Positions 26,483 through 35,193 of a stretch of 64,000 bases of DNA are shown here, piece after piece. Within the stretch, counting starts at the first letter, position 1, and each line of letters begins with the position of its first letter. This DNA comes from Chryseobacterium sp. KLBC 52 (GTDB taxonomy: Bacteria; Bacteroidota; Bacteroidia; Flavobacteriales; Weeksellaceae). The position numbers were made by a program, and so were the translations under genes. Below the pieces are notes generated by a model that saw only the letters and a list, made by a program, of their open reading frames with translations, was not told where the DNA came from and made no database searches. The DNA lies in contig NZ_QDFZ01000002.1 in assembly GCF_003347605.1 (NCBI RefSeq), forward strand, positions 1 to 64,000, given 5' to 3'.

Positions 26483-26607
26483 GGAAGCTGGAAGCTGGAG
26501 GAGGGAAGATTTTCAGCCCTCAAAAATAGTTATAGCCAAATTCTATTATTGCATTATTCAGCCTTAAAAATAACTTCCAGCTCCCATTCTTCCAGCATCC
26601 AGCCTTT
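26483..26607. repeat. Inverted heptamer repeat (GGAAGCT units)
   Basis: The left arm, 26483-26510, is GGAAGCT twice, then GGAGGAG and GGAAGAT. The right arm, ~26572-26607, carries the complementary units (AGCTCCC, AGCATCC, AGCCTTT, with one 8-base step). The arms could form a long imperfect hairpin in the divergent spacer. Confidence 0.75.
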
Positions 26608-26682
26608 AGTTTATTTTTCTTTAAATAGTCGACAGATTTATAAAACTTATAATATCCTTTGGAAGTTATAGTAAAAAGTTTG

Positions 26683-26690
26683 TAGTTTTG
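26683..26690 (+). promoter_or_regulatory. -7 promoter element of the tetR gene (TAGTTTTG)
   Basis: TAGTTTTG fits TAnnTTTG and is directly followed by the palindromic operator-like sequence, 25 bases before the ATG. Confidence 0.7.
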
Positions 26691-26706
26691 CTAACGCTGT
26701 TAGTAA
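26691..26706 (+). promoter_or_regulatory. TetR operator copy 1
   Basis: CTAACGCTGTTAGTAA: the half-sites CTAAC and GTTAG are palindromic. The site covers the predicted transcription start of the regulator gene, so it would give autorepression. The same word occurs three more times upstream of the pump genes. Confidence 0.7.
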
Positions 26707-26715
26707 ATAAATATC

Positions 26716-27312
26716 ATGGGTCTACATGAACGCCGTCAACGAGAAAAAGAATCCATCCGTGCAAATATTTTGCAGGCTGCTTTTACGTTGGCGAAAACTG
26801 AAGGCTGGGGTTCGCTTTCTATGCGTAAGATAGCAGATGCTATTGAGTATAGTGCTCCCGTTGTATATGATTATTTTGAAAATAAAGAAGCTATTCTATT
26901 TGAAATTTCTTTAGATGGCTTCCACAAGTTACATATAGAACTTTTAAAAGCTCAGCAGAAACACGATACTCCGGAAGAGCAACTTGTTGCCATTGTGGAT
27001 GCGTACTGGAACTTTGCTTTTAAAAACAAGGAATATTACCAGCTGATGTTTGGTCTTGGAATGCAGTGTTGCGGAAAAGGTCAGATGAAAAAGGAATTCT
27101 CATCATTTCAGGAGCTTATCTATGAATGTACTTATGAGATAATAAAGAAAAACGGATCCAATCCGGACAATGCCTGTCATATGTCTCACGCTCTGTTTTC
27201 TGCCGTACACGGTATGATCTCTATTATGATGATGCGTACAGCTGATATCCCTTCAACAATGAATAAGACTACATTGGACGAAACTGTTTCGGCTTTTATT
27301 AAGTCTTTGTAA
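26716..27312 (+). CDS. TetR/AcrR family regulator of the efflux operon
   Basis: A 198-residue repressor. Residues ~15-60 form the TetR helix-turn-helix (ILQAAFTLAKTEGWGSLSMRKIA, SAPVVYDYFENKEAILFE). The C-terminal region is the ligand-binding domain, with a WNFAFKNKEYYQLMFG segment and HALFSAVHGMISIM. It sits upstream of, and in the same direction as, an RND pump, and four copies of one palindrome lie at its own promoter and in the following spacer. It probably represses both and is released by a pump substrate. Confidence 0.9.
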   Translation: MGLHERRQREKESIRANILQAAFTLAKTEGWGSLSMRKIADAIEYSAPVVYDYFENKEAILFEISLDGFHKLHIELLKAQQKHDTPEEQLVAIVDAYWNFAFKNKEYYQLMFGLGMQCCGKGQMKKEFSSFQELIYECTYEIIKKNGSNPDNACHMSHALFSAVHGMISIMMMRTADIPSTMNKTTLDETVSAFIKSL

Positions 27313-27331
27313 TTTTTTTTTGAATTAAAAA

Positions 27332-27347
27332 TTAACACCGTTAGGAA
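27332..27347 (+). promoter_or_regulatory. TetR operator copy 2
   Basis: TTAACACCGTTAGGAA, shared with the sites at 26691, 27461 and 27595. A half copy TTAACACTGA follows at 27350. Confidence 0.65.
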
Positions 27348-27460
27348 ACTTAACACTGAATTAATATAAATGTTTCTGTTATTCCTGATTAAAAACTCAA
27401 GCTTTTATGAAACCATTCATCGTTTTCAGTTGTTAAAATTAATCATTTTTTGCTTATAAA

Positions 27461-27476
27461 TTAACACTGTTAGTAA
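27461..27476 (+). promoter_or_regulatory. TetR operator copy 3
   Basis: TTAACACTGTTAGTAA, followed by another half site TTAACAC at 27479. Confidence 0.7.
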
Positions 27477-27594
27477 AATTAACACACCTTACACCAACAT
27501 TATACACTTCAATACCTTAAAAACAATTTTCAATTATGGAAACAATCGACTTTATCGGACATTAAAAATTCTGTAATTTTTTTTGAACTAATTA

Positions 27595-27610
27595 TTAACA
27601 CTGTTAGGAA
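27595..27610 (+). promoter_or_regulatory. TetR operator copy 4
   Basis: TTAACACTGTTAGGAA, about 67 bases before the ATG of the first pump gene. Confidence 0.7.
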
Positions 27611-27676
27611 AAAATACAGCATTTATCAAAACACTTTACTTACCTCTAACACTTCATTAAAAAAATTAAACCAACA

Positions 27677-28837
27677 ATGAAATTACCTGGAAAAACAAGG
27701 TTTATTGTACTTATTGCAAGTATAATTCTTTTACAGAGCTGCACAAAAGCCGCAGAAGGAACCAATGCCGCACCTCCAGCTCCAGAACTTCCGGTTTATA
27801 CCGTTATCACTTCACCCGCTACTACATATCAGGAATTCCCAACTGCTTTGGAAGGGAAAAACAACGTAGAAATCAGATCTCAGGTAGATGGTTACCTGGA
27901 TAGAATCTATGTAGAAGAAGGAGCTTATGTAAGAGCAGGACAACCGTTATTTAAAATAGATTCAAGAAGTTATGGCGAACAGATGAATATGGCTCAGGCT
28001 AATCTTCAGGCTGCCAATGCCAATATCCAAAAAGCAAGAGTGGAAGTAGACAGACTTCAGCCACTGGTTGCTGCCAAAGTAGTTTCTGATGTACAGCTTA
28101 AAACTGCAAAAGCCAATTATGAAGCGGCTGTAGCAGCAGCTGCACAAGCGAGAGCCTCTGTAGGAAGCGCAAGAATCAACGTAGGATTTACAACCATTAC
28201 AGCTCCTGTAAGCGGTTATATTGGAAGAATTCCTTATAAAAAAGGAAGTCTGATTTCAAGAACAGATGTAAATCCATTGACTTTATTATCTGATATCAGT
28301 GAAATCTACGCCTATTTTTCTTTAAGTGAACTTGACTTCATTGCTTTCCAGAACAAATATCCTGGAGCAAGTCTTGAAGAAAAACTTAAAAATATGCCGA
28401 TGGTAGATCTTGTGATTGCCGACAACAGTACTTACCCTGAAAAAGGAAGATTGAGTATTGTAGACGGACAGTTTGATAAAACTACCGGAGCCATCAGTGT
28501 ACGTGCCGTTTTCCCTAATGCCAACGGAACTTTAAGAACCGGAAATACAGGAAGAGTGCGTATGCCTCAATTGCTCTCCAATGCAGTGGTTATTCCACAG
28601 GAATCAACCTTCGAGATTCAGGATAAAACCTATGTTTATGTAATGGGTAAAGACCAGAAGGTAACCGGAAGACCGATCAAAATATCAGGAAAAACGGATA
28701 GCTATTATTTTATTTCTGAAGGGCTTGCGCCTGGAGAAAAAATTGTATTCACAGGAATTGGAAACCTGAAAGACGGTGCTTCTGTTAAGCCGAAAAACAT
28801 TTCTTCTGACAGCTTATTAAAGGCGAAACCATTATAG
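27677..28837 (+). CDS. RND efflux periplasmic adaptor (membrane fusion) lipoprotein
   Basis: A 386-residue AcrA/MexA-type adaptor. The lipoprotein signal ends LLQSC near residue 22. The biotinyl-lipoyl half-motifs (VEIRSQVDGYLDRIYVEEGAYV and TITAPVSGYIGRIPYKKGSLI) flank a helical hairpin around residues 95-160. Beta-barrel and membrane-proximal domains follow. It connects the inner-membrane pump with the outer-membrane channel. The next gene, 40 bases later, is the pump, and the OM factor follows; all are probably one operon under TetR. Confidence 0.93.
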   Translation: MKLPGKTRFIVLIASIILLQSCTKAAEGTNAAPPAPELPVYTVITSPATTYQEFPTALEGKNNVEIRSQVDGYLDRIYVEEGAYVRAGQPLFKIDSRSYGEQMNMAQANLQAANANIQKARVEVDRLQPLVAAKVVSDVQLKTAKANYEAAVAAAAQARASVGSARINVGFTTITAPVSGYIGRIPYKKGSLISRTDVNPLTLLSDISEIYAYFSLSELDFIAFQNKYPGASLEEKLKNMPMVDLVIADNSTYPEKGRLSIVDGQFDKTTGAISVRAVFPNANGTLRTGNTGRVRMPQLLSNAVVIPQESTFEIQDKTYVYVMGKDQKVTGRPIKISGKTDSYYFISEGLAPGEKIVFTGIGNLKDGASVKPKNISSDSLLKAKPL

Positions 28838-28877
28838 TCCTTTCCGAATACAGAAGACTAAAAAAAATAAACTTCTT

Positions 28878-31800
28878 ATGTTAAAACAATTTATAGAAAG
28901 ACCGGTCCTTTCAACGGTCATCTCCATAATACTCTTATTATTGGGAGCTTTGTCTCTCTTTAATTTACCGATTGCCCTCTTCCCGGATATCGCTCCACCG
29001 AGCGTTCAGGTAACGGCATTCTATCCTGGAGCTAATGCTGAGGTGGTAGCACGTTCGGTTGCCACTCCTATTGAGGAAGCCGTGAACGGGGTTGAGAATA
29101 TGACCTATATGACTTCCAACTCCAGTAACGACGGTACTATGACCCTGAGTGTTTTCTTCAAACAGGGCGCTGATGCCGATAATGCAGCAGTAAACGTACA
29201 GAACCGTGTATCGAAAGCGATGAGCCAGCTGCCTCAGGAAGTAGTACAGGCCGGGATTTCAACCCAGAAGGTTCAGAACAGTATGATCATGTTCATGGGA
29301 TTAACCAGTGAAGATGAAAAACAATATGATGAATTATTCCTTCAAAACTATCTGAAAATTAATGTTATTCCACAGATACAGCGTATTCCGGGTGTAGCAC
29401 AGGCTCAGGTATTCGGAACAAGGGATTATTCCATGAGAATCTGGCTGAAACCGGATCGTCTGGCAGCTAATAATCTTTCTCCGCAGGAAGTGTTAGGAGC
29501 CATTAAAGATCACAACCTTGAAGCTGCTCCGGGTCGTCTTGGACAGGGAAGTAAGGAAACTTACGAGTATATCCTTAAATATAAAGGAAAACTGAACAAG
29601 GATGAAGATTATGAAAATATCGCTATCAAAGCAAACAGTGATGGATCTTTCTTAAGATTAAAAGATGTTGCAAGAGTAGAATTTGGTTCTTATACTTATA
29701 CAGCAACCAACAGAGTAGACGGAAAACCGGTTGCCGGATTTGCTATTCTGCAGACAGCCGGATCCAATGCCAACGAAATCCTTACCGAGATTGAAAAGCA
29801 GGTAAAAGTAATGGAAACCACTCTTCCAAAAGGAGTGAAACCTATTATCATGTATAATTCCAAAGACTTCCTGGATGCTTCTATCCATCAGGTTGTGGAA
29901 ACACTTGTTATCGCCTTCATCTTGGTATTTATTGTAGTATTTATTTTCCTTCAGGATTTCAGATCTACCTTAATTCCGGCTATTGCCGTACCGGTAGCGA
30001 TTATCGGAACCTTCTTCTTCCTTCAGTTATTTGGTTTCAGTATCAACATGCTTACCTTATTTGCATTGGTACTCGCCATTGGTATTGTAGTGGATGACGC
30101 CATTGTGGTGGTAGAAGCCGTCCATTCTAAAATGGAACAAACGGGAATGCCTGTGGAACATGCTACGATGCACTCGATGAGCGAAATTTCAGGAGCTATT
30201 ATTTCCATTACATTGGTAATGTGTGCCGTGTTTATTCCGGTTGGATTTATGCAGGGACCTGCAGGGGTTTTCTACAGACAGTTTGCTTTCACATTAGCGA
30301 TTGCGATTTTAATCTCAGCAGTGAATGCATTGACATTGAGTCCTGCATTATGTGCAATGTTCTTAAATGATCCTCAGGGAGAACATGGAGAGCACGGTCA
30401 TAAAAAAGGTTTTGGAGCAAGATTCTTCAATGCTTTCAATGCGAGCTTCAACAGCATGACCAGAAAATACATCTATAGCCTTAAGTTTTTAATTAAAAAC
30501 AAATGGGTTGCGATAGGAGGTCTTGTTGTCATCACAGCAGCAAGTGTATTTTTTATCAAAAAAGCTCCATCAGGATTTATTCCTACGGAAGACCAGGGAT
30601 TCGTATTGTATGCAGTGAATACTCCTCCGGGAAGTTCATTAGAAAGAACACACAGAGCTACGGCTCAAATTGATAAAATTATCAACGGTGAAAAAGCAAC
30701 TAATCACCTTTGGGTAGCAGACGGGATGAACTTCATCAGTAATGCCAACGCTTCTCCCTATTCTGCAGGTTTCATCAAGCTTAAAGATTATGACAAGCGT
30801 GGTGAGATGAAAGACCCGGATCAGATCGCTGCAACATTAACAGGTAAGGTAAGCCAGGTGAAAGATGCCAACGCATTCTTCTTCAACTTCCCTACTGTAC
30901 AAGGTTTTGGTAACGTTTCCGGATTTGAATTCATGCTTCAGGATAAAACAAACGGTTCTTTTGAACAGTTGGGAACAACTACTCAACAATTCATTGGAGA
31001 GCTGATGAAAAGACCTGAAATTGCTTTTGCCTTTACAACCTATGCGGCAGGAAACCCTCAGTATACTATTGATGTGGATACGGATAAAGCCAATCAGTTA
31101 GGTGTTTCCGTAACAGAATTGATGCAGACCATGCAGATCTACTTCGGAAGTAGCTTTGTATCGGATTTCAACAGATTCGGGAAATATTACAGAGTAATGG
31201 CTCAGGCAGATATTCCTTACCGTACGGATGTTAATTCACTGGAAGGAATTTATGTAAAAAATAAATCAGGAGAAATGGTTCCTGCCAAAACTCTGGTAAC
31301 GTTAAAAAGATCTTTCGGCCCAGAAACGGTAACAAGAAACAACCTTTTCAACGCCGTAACGATTAACGGAACTCCGAAACCTGGTTACAGTACCGGAGAT
31401 GCCATCAAAGCGGTAGAAGAAGTTGCTCAACAGTCACTTCCGAGAGGATATGGATATGAGTGGACAGGGATTACCCGTGAAGAAATTAAAACTAGCGGAC
31501 AGACTGCTTTTATTTTCTTCTTAAGTATTCTATTCGTTTACTTCTTACTGGCAGCTCAATATGAAAGTTATATCCTTCCATTTGCTATTATTCTTACCAT
31601 TCCTACAGGGATTTTCGGAGTATTTGCTTTCACAGGATTAGCTGGAATTGATAACAATATTTACGTTCAGGTAGGATTGATCATGCTTGTGGGACTATTG
31701 GCGAAAAATGCCATCCTGATTGTAGAATTTGCTGTACAGAGAAGAAAAGCAGGTAAGACATTAATTGAATCTGCACTTCAGGCATCAAGATTACGTTTAA

Positions 31801-32060
31801 GACCGATCTTAATGACCTCTTTTGCCTTCATCGTCGGAATGCTTCCACTGGTATGGACGCAAGGTGCATCTTCAAAAGGAAACCACTCTATCGGTTACAG
31901 TACCGTAGGTGGAATGCTTACAGGAGTAATATTCGGGATCTTTATTATTCCGGTAATGTATGTAGTGTTCCAGTACCTGCATGAAAAAATGCCAAGCAGA
32001 AAAAAGAAAAGACTTCTGAAAAAACAAATGGAGGAAGAGCTTTTAGCTGCTAGTCACTAA
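28878..32060 (+). CDS. RND efflux transporter permease (HAE1/AcrB family)
   Basis: A 1060-residue proton-driven multidrug pump. It starts MLKQFIERPVLSTVISI and has 12 predicted helices with two large periplasmic loops. Helix 4 holds the proton-relay pair in VVDDAIVVVEAV, and typical segments include FPDIAPPSVQV, GLLAKNAILIVEFA and RLRPILMTSFAFIVGMLPLV. A His/Gly-rich cytoplasmic linker lies near residue 500. Drug specificity cannot be read from sequence. An inverted repeat lies between it and the outer-membrane factor gene. Confidence 0.95.
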   Translation: MLKQFIERPVLSTVISIILLLLGALSLFNLPIALFPDIAPPSVQVTAFYPGANAEVVARSVATPIEEAVNGVENMTYMTSNSSNDGTMTLSVFFKQGADADNAAVNVQNRVSKAMSQLPQEVVQAGISTQKVQNSMIMFMGLTSEDEKQYDELFLQNYLKINVIPQIQRIPGVAQAQVFGTRDYSMRIWLKPDRLAANNLSPQEVLGAIKDHNLEAAPGRLGQGSKETYEYILKYKGKLNKDEDYENIAIKANSDGSFLRLKDVARVEFGSYTYTATNRVDGKPVAGFAILQTAGSNANEILTEIEKQVKVMETTLPKGVKPIIMYNSKDFLDASIHQVVETLVIAFILVFIVVFIFLQDFRSTLIPAIAVPVAIIGTFFFLQLFGFSINMLTLFALVLAIGIVVDDAIVVVEAVHSKMEQTGMPVEHATMHSMSEISGAIISITLVMCAVFIPVGFMQGPAGVFYRQFAFTLAIAILISAVNALTLSPALCAMFLNDPQGEHGEHGHKKGFGARFFNAFNASFNSMTRKYIYSLKFLIKNKWVAIGGLVVITAASVFFIKKAPSGFIPTEDQGFVLYAVNTPPGSSLERTHRATAQIDKIINGEKATNHLWVADGMNFISNANASPYSAGFIKLKDYDKRGEMKDPDQIAATLTGKVSQVKDANAFFFNFPTVQGFGNVSGFEFMLQDKTNGSFEQLGTTTQQFIGELMKRPEIAFAFTTYAAGNPQYTIDVDTDKANQLGVSVTELMQTMQIYFGSSFVSDFNRFGKYYRVMAQADIPYRTDVNSLEGIYVKNKSGEMVPAKTLVTLKRSFGPETVTRNNLFNAVTINGTPKPGYSTGDAIKAVEEVAQQSLPRGYGYEWTGITREEIKTSGQTAFIFFLSILFVYFLLAAQYESYILPFAIILTIPTGIFGVFAFTGLAGIDNNIYVQVGLIMLVGLLAKNAILIVEFAVQRRKAGKTLIESALQASRLRLRPILMTSFAFIVGMLPLVWTQGASSKGNHSIGYSTVGGMLTGVIFGIFIIPVMYVVFQYLHEKMPSRKKKRLLKKQMEEELLAASH

Positions 32061-32073
32061 TAAAAAATGAATG

Positions 32074-32205
32074 ACAAAAACTTAGAGAAAATTTTAAGAT
32101 CATAGGTTTACCTATTTACCTGCCTGTTCTTAATGGTTTACAAAAGCTAACTATTTTCTCCTACTAAAGACAATTTTGCCTCAACAGAAACCTCTCTAAG
32201 TTTTG
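32074..32205. repeat. Inverted repeat between pump and outer-membrane factor genes
   Basis: Arms ACAAAAACTTAGAGA (32074-32088) and TCTCTAAGTTTTGT (32193-32205) pair almost fully across 104 bases. The interior includes TGTTCTTAATGGTTTA, a word also present at 33730 and 34961-35095. Confidence 0.6.
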
Positions 32206-32229
32206 TTTTCAATTAAAAGTTTAAAAACT

Positions 32230-33642
32230 ATGAAAAGAGTTAAAAATATTATTCTAACATTTGTGCTGGCCATCGGCTCTGTTTCGTGTGTGTCTAAACT
32301 GGCATACACGGAGCCTGAGCTTCCTCTTCCGGAAAAGTTCCAGTACACCGCCACTGCGGACACTGCCAGCATAGCCAATCTGGAGTGGAAACAGTTTTTC
32401 AGTGATCCTATTTTACAGGAATTGATTGAAAAAGGAATTAAAAATAATTATGACCTTCAGATTGCCCTGAAGCAGGTAGCTGCTTCACAGGAAAAACTGA
32501 AACAGGCAAAATATATGCAATATCCGGACGTTGGTTTCGGAGTAAGCGGACAGATTTCAAGACCTTCCAAAAACAGTATGAACGGGCAAAGCTTAAATTT
32601 ATTTTTAGGTTCAAGCCATGTTGAAGACTATAATGCAGCCTTCAACCTTTCATGGGAAGCGGATATCTGGGGAAAAATCAAAAACCAGCAGGAAGTTTCA
32701 AGAATGCAGTATCTTCAGACGTATGAAGGTTCAAAGGCTGTTCAGACTCAGGTGGTAGCAGCTATTGCCCAAGGGTATTATAATTTGTTGATGCTTGACA
32801 GACAATTAGCGATTGCAAAATCCAATCTGGAACTCACAAGCAATACCCTGTTAATGACCCAAAAAATGTGGGAAAGTGGTGATAACACTTCTTTAGGAGT
32901 ACAGCAGGCAGCCGCACAGAAACAGGCAACAGAACTTCTGATTGCCCAGCTGGAGCAGAATATCGCTATTCAGGAAAATGCATTAAGTATTCTGACAGGT
33001 GAACTGCCTAATAAAGTAAACAGAACCATTGAAATGTCTGATACCTCTCTACCTCAAAACATTACAGCCGGACTTCCGGCAGCGATGGTAAGCAGAAGAC
33101 CAGACGTTCGTCAGCAGGAACTGGTTTTATTAGAATCCAATGCGATGGTAGGAATTGCTCAGGCGAATATGTATCCGGCATTGAAGATTACCGCTAACGG
33201 AGGAGTCAATTCATTCAAATTTGACAACTGGTTCCAGATTCCGGCTTCGTTATTCGGATCGGTTTTAGGAGGAATTACCCAGCCTATTTTCCAGAAAAGA
33301 CAATTAAAAACAGATCTGGAAGTAGCCAAAATTCAAAGAGAAAAAAATGTTCTTGCATTCCGTCAATCGGTATTAAATGCTGTGGGAGAAATTTCTGATG
33401 CTTTGGTTTCCAATGAAAACTTAAAAGTTCAGGAACAGAAAGCCACAGAGCAATCTACCACGTTAAAAGATGGAATTAAAAGTGCACAACTTCTTTACAA
33501 AGGAGGTTCAGCCAATTACCTGGAAGTGATTACAGCACAAGGGAACTCCCTACAGGCAGAGTTGAATCTGGCTTCCATTAAAAGACAGAGATTAAGCAGC
33601 ATTGTAGATTTATACAGAGCTTTAGGCGGCGGTTGGAAGTAG
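32230..33642 (+). CDS. Efflux outer membrane lipoprotein (TolC/OprM family)
   Basis: A 470-residue outer-membrane factor. A lipoprotein signal (IGSVSC near residue 19) and two OEP repeats form the trimeric channel: features are WKQFFSDPILQELI, WEADIWGKI and SRRPDVRQQELVLLESNAMVG followed by the SRRPD-like repeat motif and GGSANYLEVITAQ. The start at 32230 gives the signal peptide; an earlier in-frame start at 32203 would not. It is the third component of the tripartite pump. Confidence 0.93.
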   Translation: MKRVKNIILTFVLAIGSVSCVSKLAYTEPELPLPEKFQYTATADTASIANLEWKQFFSDPILQELIEKGIKNNYDLQIALKQVAASQEKLKQAKYMQYPDVGFGVSGQISRPSKNSMNGQSLNLFLGSSHVEDYNAAFNLSWEADIWGKIKNQQEVSRMQYLQTYEGSKAVQTQVVAAIAQGYYNLLMLDRQLAIAKSNLELTSNTLLMTQKMWESGDNTSLGVQQAAAQKQATELLIAQLEQNIAIQENALSILTGELPNKVNRTIEMSDTSLPQNITAGLPAAMVSRRPDVRQQELVLLESNAMVGIAQANMYPALKITANGGVNSFKFDNWFQIPASLFGSVLGGITQPIFQKRQLKTDLEVAKIQREKNVLAFRQSVLNAVGEISDALVSNENLKVQEQKATEQSTTLKDGIKSAQLLYKGGSANYLEVITAQGNSLQAELNLASIKRQRLSSIVDLYRALGGGWK

Positions 33643-33666
33643 TAAATTAAATTATATTTGTTTTAA

Positions 33667-33697
33667 GATGCGGCTCTGAAAAGAGCCGCATTTTTTA
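33667..33697 (+). terminator. Terminator of the RND operon
   Basis: ATGCGGCTCT-GAAA-AGAGCCGCAT, a perfect 10-bp stem, followed by a T run. Confidence 0.93.
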
Positions 33698-33972
33698 TGA
33701 CTTTATTGATGAAATGAATGATCATCGAACCATTAAGAACATTTAAGTTGCTAAGTTTAATTTAAGAAAAATCAAATAGATTTTGAAGATAAAACTCCAT
33801 AGAACCAAGTTAAAAACATTCTGCTTGTCATTCTGACGAAGGAAGAATCTCTTTAGTTGTTAATGAGATTCTTCACTCCACTTTGTTCCGTTCAGAATGA
33901 CAAACTAAGCGCTTAGTTTTCATGTACACTGTGTCATTCCATAGGAATCTCTATTTTAAAAGCTAGAAGCAA
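33698..33972. repeat. Spacer of dispersed repeats, with an 18-bp perfect palindrome
   Basis: The spacer contains GAACCATTAAGAAC near 33728, an inverted repeat whose arms begin TTGTCATTCTGACGAAGGAA (33825) and end TTCAGAATGACAAA (33890-33904), the perfect palindrome AAACTAAGCGCTTAGTTT (33902-33919), and CATTCCATAGGAATCT (33935-33950), a relative of the repeat at 25618. No gene is present. The arms resemble palindromes common in flavobacterial genomes. Confidence 0.6.
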
Positions 33973-34893
33973 TTACTTTTCAAACTCTTCCGCAAGCCAT
34001 TTCAATAAATCTTCATAGTCTTTTTCAGAATACCCCAATTGTAAATAATGAATATCATCCGCCTTTCTGTACCACGTCAGCTGGCGTTTTGCATACCTGC
34101 GGCTGTTCTTTTTAATTTCTGAAACCGCAAAATCCAGATCCCATTCTCCATCAAAATATCTGAACAGCTCAGCGTAACCTACCGTATTCAAAGCCGTCAG
34201 TTCTTTGAATTTCTCAAGACTTTTCACCTCATCCAGCAGTCCATTCTCCATCATGATATCCACTCTGCGGTTAATTCTTTCATATAATTCTTCTCTTGGC
34301 GCTTCAATTCCGATTCTGATTACATTAAAATCCCTTCCATTTTGAGAAACCGAAATATGTTCAGAATATTTTTTTTCCGTTTGCCAGATAATATCAATAG
34401 CTCTCAACAGCCTGCGGTGATTGTGAATATCCACTACATTGAAATATTCAGGATCCAGTTCTTTTAAAATCTCCTGAAGTTTTTCAATTCCCTCCTGCTC
34501 CATGATATTTTGAAGCTTCTCCTGATTTTCAGCATTGGCTTCCGGAAGATCATGCAGACCTTCTATCACCGCTTTTTCATACATCATGCTTCCGCCAACA
34601 AGAATGACAGTGTCATGTATAGTAAAAAGCTCATTAAGCTTTTGGAGGGCATCTTCTTCGTACTGCCCGATAGAATAATAGTCTTTCACTGAAAGATTTC
34701 CGATGAAATGATGAGGTGCTCCGGCCAGTTCTTCTTCCGAAGGTGCTGCAGTTCCTATTTTCATTTCTTTAAAAAACTGGCGGGAATCACAGGAAATAAT
34801 TTCCGTATTGAAATACTGAGCCAAATCAATTGCCAATCTCGTTTTTCCAATTCCGGTGGGTCCTACTACAGAAATTAAATTTTTCTTTTTCAC
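33973..34893 (-). CDS. miaA: tRNA dimethylallyltransferase
   Basis: A 306-residue enzyme that adds dimethylallyl to A37 of tRNAs reading UNN codons. The P-loop is GPTGIGKTRLA (residues ~11-21), followed by ISCDSRQFFKEM, GGSMMYEKAVIEGLHDLP and the RRLLRAIDI motif. The C-terminal part shows TVGYAEL and RRYAKRQLTWYR. Length is normal. The start is GTG at 34893; no ATG is near. A TAAATTAG word (one mismatch to TAnnTTTG) lies a few bases upstream. The function is certain by family. Confidence 0.94.
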   Translation of the reverse strand: MKKKNLISVVGPTGIGKTRLAIDLAQYFNTEIISCDSRQFFKEMKIGTAAPSEEELAGAPHHFIGNLSVKDYYSIGQYEEDALQKLNELFTIHDTVILVGGSMMYEKAVIEGLHDLPEANAENQEKLQNIMEQEGIEKLQEILKELDPEYFNVVDIHNHRRLLRAIDIIWQTEKKYSEHISVSQNGRDFNVIRIGIEAPREELYERINRRVDIMMENGLLDEVKSLEKFKELTALNTVGYAELFRYFDGEWDLDFAVSEIKKNSRRYAKRQLTWYRKADDIHYLQLGYSEKDYEDLLKWLAEEFEK

Positions 34894-34960
34894 CGCGCTA
34901 ATTTACGAAAATGCACTCATTTGATTTTTTATTTTTAAATACAAATAAAGCTACTGTTTA

Positions 34961-35095
34961 TTTTGAACCATTAAGTTTTAATGAAGAAGTTGAGAATATT
35001 AAGATGAGCTTTGCTCTTAGCATGACACTTATAAAAATCTACCTGATTTTTTTCCTTAATTAACTTAACAGCTTATATGTTCTTAATGGTTCAAA
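34961..35095. repeat. Inverted repeat with ends TTGAACCATTAAG / CTTAATGGTTCAA
   Basis: Arms at 34961-34975 and 35082-35095 form a 135-base palindromic unit in the miaA-yicC divergent spacer. The arm words also occur at ~32118 and ~33728, so this is a dispersed element. Confidence 0.7.
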
Positions 35096-35168
35096 TAAAT
35101 TTAAAAATTGAATAATCATATATTTTATGTCGAAGTTTCATGGTATTATAGTATAGACTTAAAATGTT

Positions 35169-35176
35169 TATCTTTG
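35169..35176 (+). promoter_or_regulatory. -7 promoter element of yicC (TATCTTTG)
   Basis: Exact match to TAnnTTTG, 17 bases before the ATG at 35194. Confidence 0.72.
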
Positions 35177-35193
35177 TAGAACAATAAAAAACT

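Larger units (their letters stand above)
27313..27676. other. Regulatory spacer ahead of the RND pump
   Basis: A 364-base non-coding spacer with three full copies and two half copies of the operator-like palindrome, listed separately. I see no ORF and no exact TAnnTTTG here; the many A/T runs make the promoter hard to place. Confidence 0.6.
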
